A stretch of DNA of 64,000 nt from Acanthochromis polyacanthus (lineage: Eukaryota; Chordata; Actinopteri; Pomacentridae), in contig NC_067136.1 of the NCBI RefSeq assembly GCF_021347895.1, forward strand, positions 3,959,348 through 4,023,347. The letters are read 5' to 3'. How positions within the stretch are numbered: position 1 is the stretch's first letter; every line of letters begins with the position of its first letter. Made by a program: the position numbers and the translations under genes. The notes beneath the pieces are model-generated. The model saw nothing but the letters and a program-made list of their open reading frames with translations, did not search any database and was not told the DNA's origin. Positions 34,670-64,000 of this stretch are shown here, in pieces.

Positions 34670-37108
34670 ATGAAGCCTTCGTCTCCTCCTCGTCCTCCTC
34701 GTCTGTCTCTGCAGAGTCCAGAGCTGCAGTCTGAGTTCTTCAAAGGTAAAAACATATTTTTTATTTAGATTTAGGAGGTTCTGTGACTGTTTCTCGTAGT
34801 TTTCTGTCTCCAGAATGTCTTTTTTAGTCTTTTGGACGGTTCCTCGTCTTTTCTTTGCAGAGTTTCGGAACAAACTTCGTCCTCAGAGAGACGTCTGTGA
34901 TTCTGGTGGTGCCTCCCCTCTGTCCTCCCCCCCGTCCTCCCCTCTGTCCTCCCCCTTCAGTCCAGCTCTGTCCTCCCCCTTCAGTCCAGCTCCATCTCCT
35001 TCGTCCTCCTCTTCATCGTCTCCCAGCTCCACCATCAGTCCAGGTGAAGTTACTCTCATTTCTCATGTCATCAAAAATATTATATTGAGGATGAATATTT
35101 TCATTTTGTGTCCGTCTTTGGTGTCTCTATTTGAACAATTTGTGTCTATTGTTGCACATTTTGTTTGTGTTTGTGTTTGTTTTTTGTTCCTTAAATGCTT
35201 CAGATTGATGCTCACGCACATTGCTTCAGTTAAATAACTTCCTAGAGACATCATTGTGAATCTTTGAGAGGCTGATGGTCTTTGTACCTCGTAGTTCAGA
35301 GCAAAAGAGTGAAAAACAAACTGAAGCTTCACGTTTTAGAGCTTTTAGAACTGACTCACTGTTTTTGTTGTCTTCAGCTCGTCTGTCGCTGTCCAGCCCT
35401 GAGCTGCTGTCAGAGCTCAGAGAGTCCAGGACACGCCCCCTCAAACATGTCCCCGCCCACAAGGGAATGACCACCGTCTTCTCTGGACGAGGACGAGGAC
35501 GAGCACAGGTAAGCAGACCAACACCTTCTCCTGGCTCCTGGTCTTTCTCTGGATCTCCACAGTTATCAGAGGCGTTAGCGTTAGCTCCTAAACCACAAAC
35601 ATCTTCCTCAAGTTCAGATAGTTCAGTAAGAGTTCAGACTGATGATGGATCTCCTGCAGTCTCAAAAACTGAATGCTAGCGTAAAAAACTAAAGTTAGAC
35701 TAATATTAGCACATGCAAATAAACAGCGTTAGCACAAAAGCTGTGAATGTAAGCATAAAAGGTCTAAATTTAATATTAAAAAACTTGCATGAAATACTAA
35801 TGTCAGCATGAAAAATAATTTAGCATGAAAAGCTATTCTTAGCAAAAATGCCTAACATTAGCATTAAAGCTAAGGCTACTACAATTAATTTCATATCTTA
35901 TTTTAGAATATGAATTAATGTTATCATAAAAACTAAGGTTGGCATATAAGCTAATGATATATGAAATTAAAAGAATGTTAGCATATAAACTGTTAGCATA
36001 TAAAATAAAGTTAGCATATGTACAGATTAACGTTACAACAGGTGGTTAATAAAGTATTGTTGCCCTAAAAACTAATGTTAGTATGTAAACAAATGTAACC
36101 ATATAAACTAATGTTAGCATGTTAAAAATGCTAGCATATAAGCTAATGTTGACATTTCAAGATATATAACCATATAAACTAATGCTAATATGTAAACAAT
36201 TGCCAGCATATATGTTAATGTTAGTGTGTAAACAGATGTTAGCATTAAAGCTAATATTAGCATGTAAACAAATGTATACATACAAACTAATGTTAGCATA
36301 TAAACCAATGTTAGCATAAAAGCGTTTAAACAAATGTTAGTTAATATTAGCATGTAAACAAATGCAACCAAGTATACTAATGTTAGCATGTAAACAATTG
36401 TTAGAATACAAGCTAATACTAGCATTTAAAGAAATGTAACCATATAAACTAATGTTAGTGTATAAACAGATGGTAGCATAAAAGCTAATTTTAGCACGTA
36501 AGCAAATCTATCCATCTAAACTAATACAAGCATGTAAACAAATGTAAGCATTAAAGCTAATATTAGCATGTAAATAAATGAAATCATATGAATTTATGCT
36601 AACATAAAACCAAATGTTAGCATAAAAACTAATATTAGCATGTAAACTAATGTTACCGTGTAAGCAAATGCATATGAACTCATGTTACTTAGGGTATGAA
36701 GAAATATTAGCACAAAAGCTTTTTTTTTTTTAGGTTGGCTGATATTAATATGTAAACAAATGCAACTATATAAACAAATGTTAGGATATAAGCTAATATT
36801 AGCATGTAAAGAAATGCAACCATATAAATTTATGTTAGTCCGTTAACAAATGTTAGTATAAAAGATAATATTAGCACGTAGACAAATGTTTGCATAAAAG
36901 TTAATATAGGCAGGTAAACAAATGTTAGCAAAAAGATTTGTGTTCATCCAGGTAGATTTAAAACTTTTATGAACACCAGGAAACAGATTTTATGTTATTA
37001 GCGACACAGTGCCAGCAGTGTTGTGTTTCTAATGAACTTAATTTTCTCCTCCAGAACTCTAACTCCACCCCCAACTCCAAACCAGCCAATCAGAAGACTT
37101 CACGTTGA
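34670..37108 (+). CDS. Uncharacterised Ser/Pro-rich protein, 4 coding exons
   Basis: Exons: 34670-34745 (ATG; exon probably begins at 34661 after ctcctgcag), 34861-35043, 35378-35508 and 37055-37108. All junctions are GT-AG and the total is 444 nt, 147 aa plus stop. A motif occurs twice: RLSLQSPELQSEF (residues 11-23) and RLSLSSPELLSEL (88-100). Between them is a low-complexity Ser/Pro stretch; near the end are RPLKHVPAHKGMTTVFSG and GRGRGR (123-128). No signal peptide or membrane segment is visible. I do not recognise the family. It lies between ZNHIT1 and SRRT in the same orientation. The frame stays open upstream of the ATG to 34577, so a longer N-terminus from an earlier exon is possible. 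Confidence 0.7.
35700..36930. repeat. AT-rich 'gttagcatgtaaacaaatg' minisatellite
   Basis: About 1.2 kb of diverged ~30-40 bp units (taatgttagcatataaacta, atgtaaccatataaact) fills most of the last intron of the Ser/Pro-rich gene. The minus frame at 36425-36114 (LTLVYMLTLVYM) is a product of the repeat. Confidence 0.8.
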
Positions 37109-37296
37109 ATTCCTGAACAACCAGTACCTCAGTCCAACATGGACTCTAATTCTGCTTGAATGATTGTTTTATCCCAATCTGGAATCACCGACCCTGAACC
37201 CTTTTAGAACAAGGCTGAAGACTACAATTCCTGGAGCGTCCACTAGAGGCAGACTCCAGAATCTTCAGAACAACATGTTAAAAAATTCCCAGCAGA

Positions 37297-37302
37297 AATA
37301 AA
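37297..37302 (+). terminator. Polyadenylation signal of the Ser/Pro-rich gene
   Basis: AATAAA, 189 bp after the TGA stop at 37106-37108, followed within 25 bp by a TG-rich stretch (cctggtgttc). This spacing supports 37109-37320 as the 3' UTR. Confidence 0.6.
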
Positions 37303-37320
37303 CGTTTTTACAGCCTGGTG

Positions 37321-39979
37321 TTCAACCGGTCCTGGTCTCTTTGGATAATTTACCCATTCATGTTGGTTTTAGGCTGTTTTAGGGGGACCTGGACCTCCAA
37401 GTTCAGGATCCGCCCCTGTAGAACCACCTTTAGGGTCATGTTTATTGAAGTACCACTCCAGGTGTGTGCAGGAAAAGATAAATGGCTGGTTCAGTTTTAG
37501 TCGTTATTTATTCTTACTCTTAAACCACACAAAGAACTCCAGATCCACGAGACTTCAGATATGAATCATAAAACTACCGATTAGAAGAACCTAATTAGAC
37601 TAGTCTGGAATGTCCCAAACATTCACTTCAGAGGAGGAACTTGATGAAATTCAGAGATCGCAAAGATGTTCTCTGTCCTCACGATGTCCAGCAACATCTT
37701 CAACTTAAAGTTCTCCAGATGTTCCAACAGAGCAAACCTTCTGTTTCCTGGAGTTCAGTCCAGTATCTGCTGGTCTTTCATGATCAAAACTTTGATCTGA
37801 CACTACCGCCGTCTCTCCAAAACCTGTCAAAGTTCACAGTTTCAACGTACTTGAGGCAAATTTAGAAGAGTTTGAGGTTAGGGTTAGTTCCAGGGTTAGT
37901 AGGTTAATTACATTAATGATAGGTAGGTAGGTAGGTTTAGTTTTAGAGGTAGGGCTGGAGTTTATTACATCCATGATAGTTTCATAGGGACAGGTTTAGG
38001 GTCAGGGTTACTGCCCTTCCTGATACTTTGTGTGTTAATATCCAGATTATTTATTCTTATTCGAGTTCAAGTTTTTCTGGTCGACTTTGAATTTCAACCA
38101 AACCCATGAATTTGTTTCTGTTGCTGTGATTGGACGTCACCATCCAGGGGCGGAGTTTAGACAGACAAAGGCCAACATGTAGAATTAAGATCAAAGCGAC
38201 CCGATGACACTGTTTCCTCTTATGACCTCACTTCCTGTTCTGTCCAACTCTTGTTTATGTCATCAGAAGGTTGAACCTCATAGTTTTTAAAGCTGTCCAG
38301 GGCTTCCATCATTTGAAATAATAACAAGTGCAGATTTTATTAACATTAGCTGTTAAGTTGTTATGAAAATGTCGTGTTTTTACATGTTTCATGTCATGTA
38401 GAGATATTTTTTCATAACTGGTCAAATCACAACCATAAATATGGGTAAATATGTGTTTAGTAGCAGAAATAAATGTTGCAATTTACGTGAAGATGTAATT
38501 TCTAATGCAGAATTTTATTCCTAAACTGTCTTACTTGAAAACACTTCATCACACAGAACAAACCAGAATCATCACTGAGGAAAAGCTGTGCTCCTTTTTT
38601 TCATGTAAACTGTGAAATAACAAGAACCTCCATGAGACCATGAAAATTTGCAAAGAAATGTATGAAGATGCTGCTTTCCAGAAGTTTTATTGGTCTTCAG
38701 AATCATTTTCTGATTACAAACTTGTGCTTTTCTTCCTTCTTGTTGATTCTTGTATAAACCACAGTAATGGATTCCTGCTGGAACTACGATTAAACCTGAT
38801 GGAAAATCAGAGTTTCTGTCCGACTCTTTTTCTCTGATGACCTGTTGATGCTTTTTCTCATTTCCTGTCGTCTGAACAATATTATAAAGGCAGAAGTCCG
38901 CTTTCATGTGGCCAGAGTGTCAGAATAAGAGGTAATATGCAGGTTTTGAGACTTTTGCCATCCAGATTATTGATATTTTTGTATTATTTCTCCAAATTTT
39001 TGAGACTTTTGTTCATTAATATCAAGGTTTTTGACATTTTGACATTAACATCCAAGTTACATGAACCTTTAACCTGCCCTCCAAATGGCACATCAGGGCT
39101 AACCAGGTAGACTATATTTAGAACAAGGCAGTCTTTACATATAACAGGTGTCTGTGTCCAAATAAGAGAGAGAGTAGACAGACTGACTGAGAGACAGAGC
39201 TGACAGACACAGAGAGAGAGAGAGAGACAGACAGACGGAGAGAGAGAGACTTGGTTTGCTTCGGCAGACACAGAAGACACTGCATAGTGTAGCTGCTCTT
39301 TTGCGACGCGTGTAGGCTAAACATGCTCCGTATGTGAGGTCACGGGTGTTCCCCCTCCTCCTCCTCCACAGCGCACACCGTTGTTGCCATAGATATGAAT
39401 CATATCTATGGTTGTTGCCTCTGCAATTTTTATTGTGTGTTCTCCTCTGTCCATAGGTCTGTGAGCGTCACAGATACGAGCCGGCAGCTACGCAGTTGTG
39501 CGGTCATGTAACTGAATGACGACCTCTGATTGGTGAAATACAGTCATGTGGTAGAACTTTTTGTGGAAGTGTGTATCGAGCACAATAAAAAAGTATATGC
39601 GTTATCACTTGGATAACAAGAGAAGTAACGAGCCGTGAAGTGCAGAGTTGCGTTTCATATCCACAAACATACTCAAGTAAAAGCAAAAAAGTATTGTGCT
39701 TTAAATTTATTCATAAAAGTACAATTTATCAAAAAAAACTACTCAAGTAAATGTAACGGAGTAAATGTAACTCGTTACTTACTACCCACCTCTGGCAGTA
39801 GTATCCAGGTTTTAAGATTTGTGCATTGATTTTAATGTTTTATGAAACATTTTTTGTGCTAATTATCTAAATACTATCTAGAATTAAGCGTTTGTATCCA
39901 TGTAGTTTACATATTTGTGCATTAATATGCAGGTTTTTCATGCTTTTAATACACGTGCACTAAGTGCAGTTCCTGTGGA
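37321..39979. other. Intergenic; GA-rich tract and a MITE fragment
   Basis: No gene seen. About 39162-39250 is GA-rich (gagagagacagacag). About 39665-39797 ends in gtaactcgttacttactaccc-acctctg, resembling the 3' end of common fish hAT MITEs, but no matching left end was found. A 23-bp hairpin (catagatatga / tcatatctatg) lies at 39389-39411. Confidence 0.45.
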
Positions 39980-39995
39980 CCACCAGGGGGCGCTG
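39980..39995. promoter_or_regulatory. CTCF-type site at the SRRT promoter
   Basis: CCACCAGGGGGCGCTG matches the core CTCF motif closely. It lies ~110 bp upstream of the SRRT exon 1 donor, so it probably marks the promoter. Confidence 0.6.
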
Positions 39996-40015
39996 AACGT
40001 TCCGCTGAACACCAA

Positions 40016-40108
40016 ACGGAAGTAAAGCGGACCGGAAGTGTCGTTGGTCCATCTGTGAGTGGCGGCGGGACAGCTGCGTTAGCTACTTAGCTTGTTGATC
40101 GTTTTCAG
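40016..40108 (+). promoter_or_regulatory. srrt: SRRT promoter ETS sites and non-coding exon 1
   Basis: Two ETS/GABP-type sites, ACGGAAGT (40016-40023) and CCGGAAGTG (40032-40040), lie in a CG-rich stretch without a TATA box. The following sequence has no ATG and ends in a donor, TTTTCAG/GTAAAA, at 40108/40109. This fits a short untranslated first exon joined to exon 2 at 41704. Confidence 0.55.
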
Positions 40109-41703
40109 GTAAAAACGTCTAAAACTCATTTTTCTACTCCGTCCGGCTTCAGGAGGAGCAGCGGGCGGACCGGAAAGAGAAAAACCCGCTTTTAGGTGTT
40201 AGCAGGCGGCGCTAGCTCTGATGCTAAGCTGCTGATTAGCCGCTGTTAGCTTCGGCCGGCTAGCGGGATGCTAACAGGCAGCGCTAGTTTTACCTGTTAG
40301 CGGTGATAAACTTTAACTACAGTTTGTGTTTTCAGTGTGAAGTCGCTGTTAGTTTGTGTTCGGTTGAGGAGTTCAGGTTGACGCTTAAGGAAGGAGTTCA
40401 AGGAGTTGGAGCTAGCAAGCTAACAGGCTAGCAGCTGCTTATTGTTTGTCGTCTTGTTGTTTTTCTTCTTCTTGAGGCCCAGACCACCACAGGAATCTGT
40501 CAGATGGATGTAAAATGTGTTTTAGACAAACTAAGATCACTTTCTGAGCCGGTCTGGATCAGAAAACAACAAAAAATCAGACATTAGACCCATAATATTC
40601 TGCGCATTTTTTTCAGTATTTATTCTGTACTGTCTTTAAACTTTTTTTTCTCTCATTTGGAGCTGCTGCTGTAACAGTGAACTTTCCCCACTTTGGGATC
40701 AATAAAGTTGATCTTATGTTCCTGTACCAGTATTTATTAGAAATAGTCTGTAGTACTATCCAGGTCATTATTTATGTGTTTAGACAGTTTTATGACACTT
40801 TTGTGGATAAATATCCAGATTATTTATACTTGTCGATGTGAATATTGATATTAATGGTAGTTTTGTTGGTTATTATTAGGACTATTTATGTTTTTGTCTG
40901 CTTATATCCAGGTTAGTTATGTTTCTGTGTATTAATATTCAGTTTGTATTTATGTGTGAATGTTTATATAAATGATATTGTTGAGCGTTAATATTGGGGC
41001 TGGATCTAAATATTTGGTCGTTATGGTGGTATCTAAATATTAATTTTGAGATCCGAATATTCAGATGACTGAAACACAACTCAGTAGGAAATACCGGTGA
41101 AAATGTAAACTATACGTCTGATTTATGTCCGGGAGTGGACTTTGAATGTAGCATGATCCAGTGCAAATGTAAATAAATAAAATAAACTGTATATAAACCC
41201 GTCTTACAGCTGAGTGACGACGTATTCTTCCACTCACCGACTGGTTCCCTTGAACCAACGAAATGCCGTAAACAGAGGACCTTCTGTGTTTGTCCTTTTG
41301 TCTGTCAGTGTCCAAGTTATTGATTCTTTTCTATGTTAATGTCAGGATTTTGTATGTTTTGGTGTCTTAAAGGCTCCTTTTATTGCATGTTATCACATCT
41401 AATTTTTGGCATGTTTCTAAGTATCGGTAGCGTGTTTTCTATGTAATGAAGTCGGTCTGTGGTTTTAGCTCCAGGTTCTTCTAATCAGACGTATAAAAAG
41501 AAAATATTTCTGTATAGCTAGCGTTACTCAGGATTTTCTGTTGTTTTTTTAAAGCACATGTACGATATTTATCCTTGATAAATACCAATCAGTATCAGCA
41601 GATACAAACCCAAAGGTGTAGCTCTTTGAAGTGTTACAGTCTGAGTGAGTGATTGGTAAAAATAAAGAACTGATCACGTTCTTATTGATCTGCTCCCTGA
41701 CAG
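40109..41703 (+). other. SRRT intron 1
   Basis: The first ~350 bp keep promoter-like CG content with many 'gctagc/gctaac' words. The rest is T-rich with diverged 'atccaggttatttatg' words. No other gene seen. Confidence 0.5.
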
Positions 41704-41720
41704 TGAATCGCTTCGATCTG

Positions 41721-61152
<19,432 letters not shown>

Positions 61153-61237
61153 GCTCTGGAAACCGGAGGATGTTCTTTTTTACTTTTTTATTCCTACGTT
61201 CGCCCTGATTCCTCCATTATCAGTTAGGACAGAAACT

Positions 61238-61310
61238 GTAGTGTGTGTGTGTGTGTGTGTGTGTGTGTCTGTGTCTGTGTCTGTGTCTGTGTGTGTGTCT
61301 GTGTGTGTCA
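61238..61310. repeat. (GT)n in the SRRT 3' UTR
   Basis: A gt/tctgtg run of about 70 bp, between the SRRT stop at 61152 and its polyadenylation signal. Confidence 0.9.
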
Positions 61311-61359
61311 GCTGGACCAACTATCAGTTATTAGTGATGATCATTCGTGACACTTTTCC

Positions 61360-61365
61360 AATAAA
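61360..61365 (+). terminator. srrt: SRRT polyadenylation signal
   Basis: AATAAA 208 bp after the TAA stop, followed by a TG-rich stretch (gatgacgtgtagctgtggttg), consistent with a 3' UTR of about 230 bp. Confidence 0.75.
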
Positions 61366-61429
61366 GACCAACACAGGAGACCAGATGACGTGTAGCTGTG
61401 GTTGAATTCATGTTCCTTTAGCTGCGACT

Positions 61430-62525
61430 CACCAAGCATGGAGGTGGCAGTATCATTACACTATAACTGACTGAAGCATGGAGGTGGCAGTATCATTACA
61501 CTATGACTGACTCAAGCATGGAGGTGGTGGGATCATTACACTATGACTGACTCAAGCATGGAGGTGGCGGTATCATTACACTATAACTGACTCAAGCATG
61601 GAGGTGGCAGCATCATTACACTATAACTGACTCAAGCATGGAGGTGGCAGCATCATTACACTATAACTGACTCAAGCATGGAGGTGGTGGTATCATACTA
61701 TAACTGACTCAAGCATGGAGGTGGTGGTATCATACTATAACTGACTCAAGCATGGAGGTGGCGGCATCATTATACTATAACTGACTCAAGCATGGAGGTG
61801 GTGGTATCATTACACTATAACTGACTCAAGCATGGAGGTGGCAGCATCATTACACTATAACACTCAAGCATGGAGGTGGTGGTATCATTACACTATGACT
61901 GACTCAAGCATGGAGGTGGCGGTATCATTATACTATAACTGACTCAAGCATGGAGGTGGTGGGATCATTACACTATAACTGACTCAAGCATGGAGGTGGC
62001 GGTATCATTACACTATGACTGACTCAAGCATGGAGGTGGCGGTATCATTACACTATAACTGACTCAAGCATGGAGGTGGCAGCATCATTACACTATAACA
62101 CTCAAGCATGGAGGTGGTGGTATCATACTATAACTGACTCAAGCATGGAGGTGGCGGCATCATTATACTATAACTGACTGAAGCATGGAGGTGGTGGTAT
62201 CATTACACCATCACTTTATCTGACTCAAGCATGGAGGTGGCAGCATCATTACACTATAACTGTCAAGCATGGAGGTGGTGGTATCATACTATAACTGACT
62301 CAAGCATGGAGGTGGCGGTATTACACTAACTGACTCAAGTATGGAGGTGGTGGTATCATTACACTCACTTTATCTGACTCAAGCATGGAGGTGGTGGTAT
62401 CATTACACTTTAACTGACTCAAGCATGGAGGTGGCAGCATCATTACACTATAACTGTCAAGCATGGAGGTGGTGGTATCATTATACTATAACTGACTCAA
62501 GCATGGAGGTGGCAGCATCATTATA
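61430..62525. repeat. 'aagcatggaggtggcagtat' minisatellite (Tc1-derived)
   Basis: About 28 copies of a ~39-bp unit: aagcatggaggtggcagtat plus cattacactataactgactc, with deletions in some. On the + strand the first half reads KHGGGSI, the Tc1 transposase motif, here in the opposite orientation to the array at 10732-11466. Lies directly downstream of SRRT. Confidence 0.9.
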
Positions 62526-62769
62526 CTATCAAAGCCAATCAGGTAGTCCCACTAGCGTGACAGTCAGTGGAGACGCCGGTTCACATTAATGTAATGTTTA
62601 TTAAACCTAAATGTGATTAAAACAGTAAGGTCAAGGTTCTGTGTTGTCAGTAGCAGATGGACAACTTTGGAGAACATCATAAACCGAGAACAGAGACAGG
62701 AACATAAAGGGAGAACAAAGGTCTGTTAGCAGCAGGAGAACTCCACCATGTCACCATCAGGACAGAACC
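62526..62769. other. Intergenic, nothing recognised
   Basis: Ordinary non-coding sequence between the minisatellite and the inverted-repeat element. Confidence 0.4.
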
Positions 62770-62789
62770 GTCTTTTGGATCTAGAACAG

Positions 62790-63211
62790 CTGAATTGGTT
62801 CTGTAAAGAATCTAGTTTCATTCACGTTCTCTGGAGCTCTTTTTATTGTGAGTAAAGGAACCTTTACTTCATAGATCTTTAATGGAATGTGGGGATTCTT
62901 TAAAGAACGTTTGAAGAAAAGGTTCCTTAAATAACCTGTCTGTACTAAATGTCACTTATGGTGGTAATGAAAGCGTTCTTTGAAGGTTCTCTGGGGACAT
63001 GTGGGGTTCTTTCAATAATGTAATGAAGAGATGATTAGCTACAGAACGTATGTTTGCTGATGTTCTTTGAGCACCATTTATAGTGTGTAAGGGAACCGTT
63101 CTGTGATGGTTCTCTGGGGGCACATTTAGGGGTTCACTAAAAACACATTTGTAGAAATGGTTCCCTAAAGAATTTAGTTTTACTGAAGTTCTTTGGAGCA
63201 CTATTGACAAA

Positions 63212-63247
<36 letters not shown>

Positions 63248-63520
63248 ACGGTGTGTAAAGGAACGTTCTTTGATAGTTTTTGTAAAGAACCTCTTGCCAA
63301 AAGCCTCTAGGCATAACATAGGTTCTTTAGGGAACCATCTCTTTATTCCATTCTTTAAAGAACCCCCACATGTCCCCACAGAACCTTCAAGGAATGCTTT
63401 TGTTACACCCCCACATGTTCCATTAAAGAACTATCAACTAATGGTTCCTTTAGTCACAATAATAAGAGCTCCAAAGAACTTGAAGTGAAACTCTGAAGAA
63501 CCTGTTCTCTGGAACTCTGT
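62790..63520. mobile_element. Inverted-repeat element with internal 'ggttctttgg' repeats
   Basis: agtttcattcacgttctctg at 62815 and its diverged complement (caaagaacttgaagtgaaact, near 63471-63491) mark inverted arms that continue inward (ggagctctttttattgtgag / ctaataataagagctcc-type words). Between them a ~90-bp unit containing 'ggttctctggggacatgtgg' is repeated several times in both orientations. (ATT)n runs from 63211 to 63246. No target duplication identified. Confidence 0.5.
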
Positions 63521-63584
63521 AAATCACGCCTCTAAACCACTGAAAAAACTCAGTCTTATCAAGCGTGTTGGGTTGTTCTGGGCA

Positions 63585-64000
63585 TTTTTCTTTTTTGAAC
63601 CAAGTTTTTATTTAAATGACATGTTTTTATACATTTTTATATGCAACTCAAACAAATATATAATTCGACAACACGACAAACTCATGGCATCGTCTCAACC
63701 CACATAAAGACAACAATTATGTTTAAGGAAGAATTATAGATCAGCAGAAGGTTCTGAAACGTTAAAATGTACATTCCAGATACAAGTTTAGGTACAGCTC
63801 CACTGCAGTTCAAACAGAAACATCTCCCCGAGCCTGTTAAAGTAAAGTAAGCGGTAACAGGAGCCCATAAATTCATAAAGGAACCCAACTTCAGGTGGAG
63901 TTTTGCTGTTATTTTTTCCATTGATTCCATTAGTGGAGGGTGGAGGCAGTGGGCGGAGCCAAGACACAGTAATCATTTTCTTTGCCACCAGTAGTAGGAC
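63585..64000 (-). mobile_element. 3' end of another L1-like LINE, antisense, runs off the window
   Basis: The minus strand reads AKKMITVSWLRPLPPPSTNG (63988-63925) and, in a shifted frame, MESMEKITAKLHLKLGSF (63930-63875). These match the C-terminal region of fish L1 ORF2, comparable to the same region of the L1 at 23675-29311. The 3' UTR ends in an A-rich tail (ttcttttttgaaccaag on +) near 63587. The 5' part lies beyond 64000. Confidence 0.65.

Noticed and set aside
36114..36425. Hydrophobic 103-codon minus frame (membrane-protein-like)
   Set aside because: Lies wholly in the gttagcatgtaaac minisatellite; LTLVYML is the repeat translation.

Overview
The window looks like nuclear DNA of a ray-finned fish, probably a teleost. 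Two intron-containing genes have vertebrate-type protein sequences (ZNHIT1 and SRRT). The repeat content is typical of fish: L1-like LINEs in antisense, hAT, PIF/Harbinger and Tc1 elements, many small MITEs and many minisatellites. No species is proposed.

Three genes lie head to tail on the + strand. ZNHIT1 (coding exons 12071-19786, 6 exons, 156 aa) encodes the HIT zinc-finger subunit of the SRCAP/SWR1 H2A.Z-loading complex. A small Ser/Pro-rich gene (34670-37108, 4 coding exons, 147 aa if the first ATG is used) was not recognised. SRRT/ARS2 (41721-61152, 20 coding exons, 862 aa) encodes the cap-binding-complex effector. All splice phases in the three models close, which is the strongest internal support for them. 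ZNHIT1 and SRRT also lie near each other on human 7q22.1, so the linkage looks ancestral. Upstream, 9486-9983 is an intronless, frameshifted copy of a nicotinamide riboside kinase gene (NMRK2 type).

Most of the rest is mobile or tandem-repeat DNA. From left to right: a TA-flanked MITE (434-748), a gctaac minisatellite (1250-1930), a broken PIF/Harbinger element (3685-5304), a TTA-flanked MITE (7606-8360), the NMRK2 copy joined to a hAT 3' end (9486-10731), and a minisatellite derived from Tc1 transposase sequence (10732-11466). ZNHIT1 introns 1 and 5 each contain a ~2.5 kb long-inverted-repeat element with target duplications. Behind ZNHIT1 is a hAT transposon (20612-29373, 8-bp duplication) with a near full-length antisense L1 inside it (23675-29311, 12-bp duplication). 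Two large minisatellites follow (30020-32625), the first with a 673-bp higher-order period. SRRT introns carry a 20-bp minisatellite that begins at a splice donor, a Tc1 element (43215-46068), a TTTACC minisatellite, a foldback element (48526-49786) and several hAT MITEs. Downstream of SRRT are a second Tc1-derived minisatellite, an inverted-repeat element and the 3' end of another antisense L1.

The most unusual signals are: tandem arrays locked to splice sites (SRRT intron 2 repeats a donor-like sequence, ZNHIT1 intron 3 repeats an acceptor-like sequence); the foldback element in ZNHIT1 intron 5, whose core encodes a helix-turn-helix fragment resembling IS3EU-type transposases; and two minisatellites that appear to have amplified the same conserved codons of Tc1 transposase. 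No tRNA, rRNA or CRISPR was seen.
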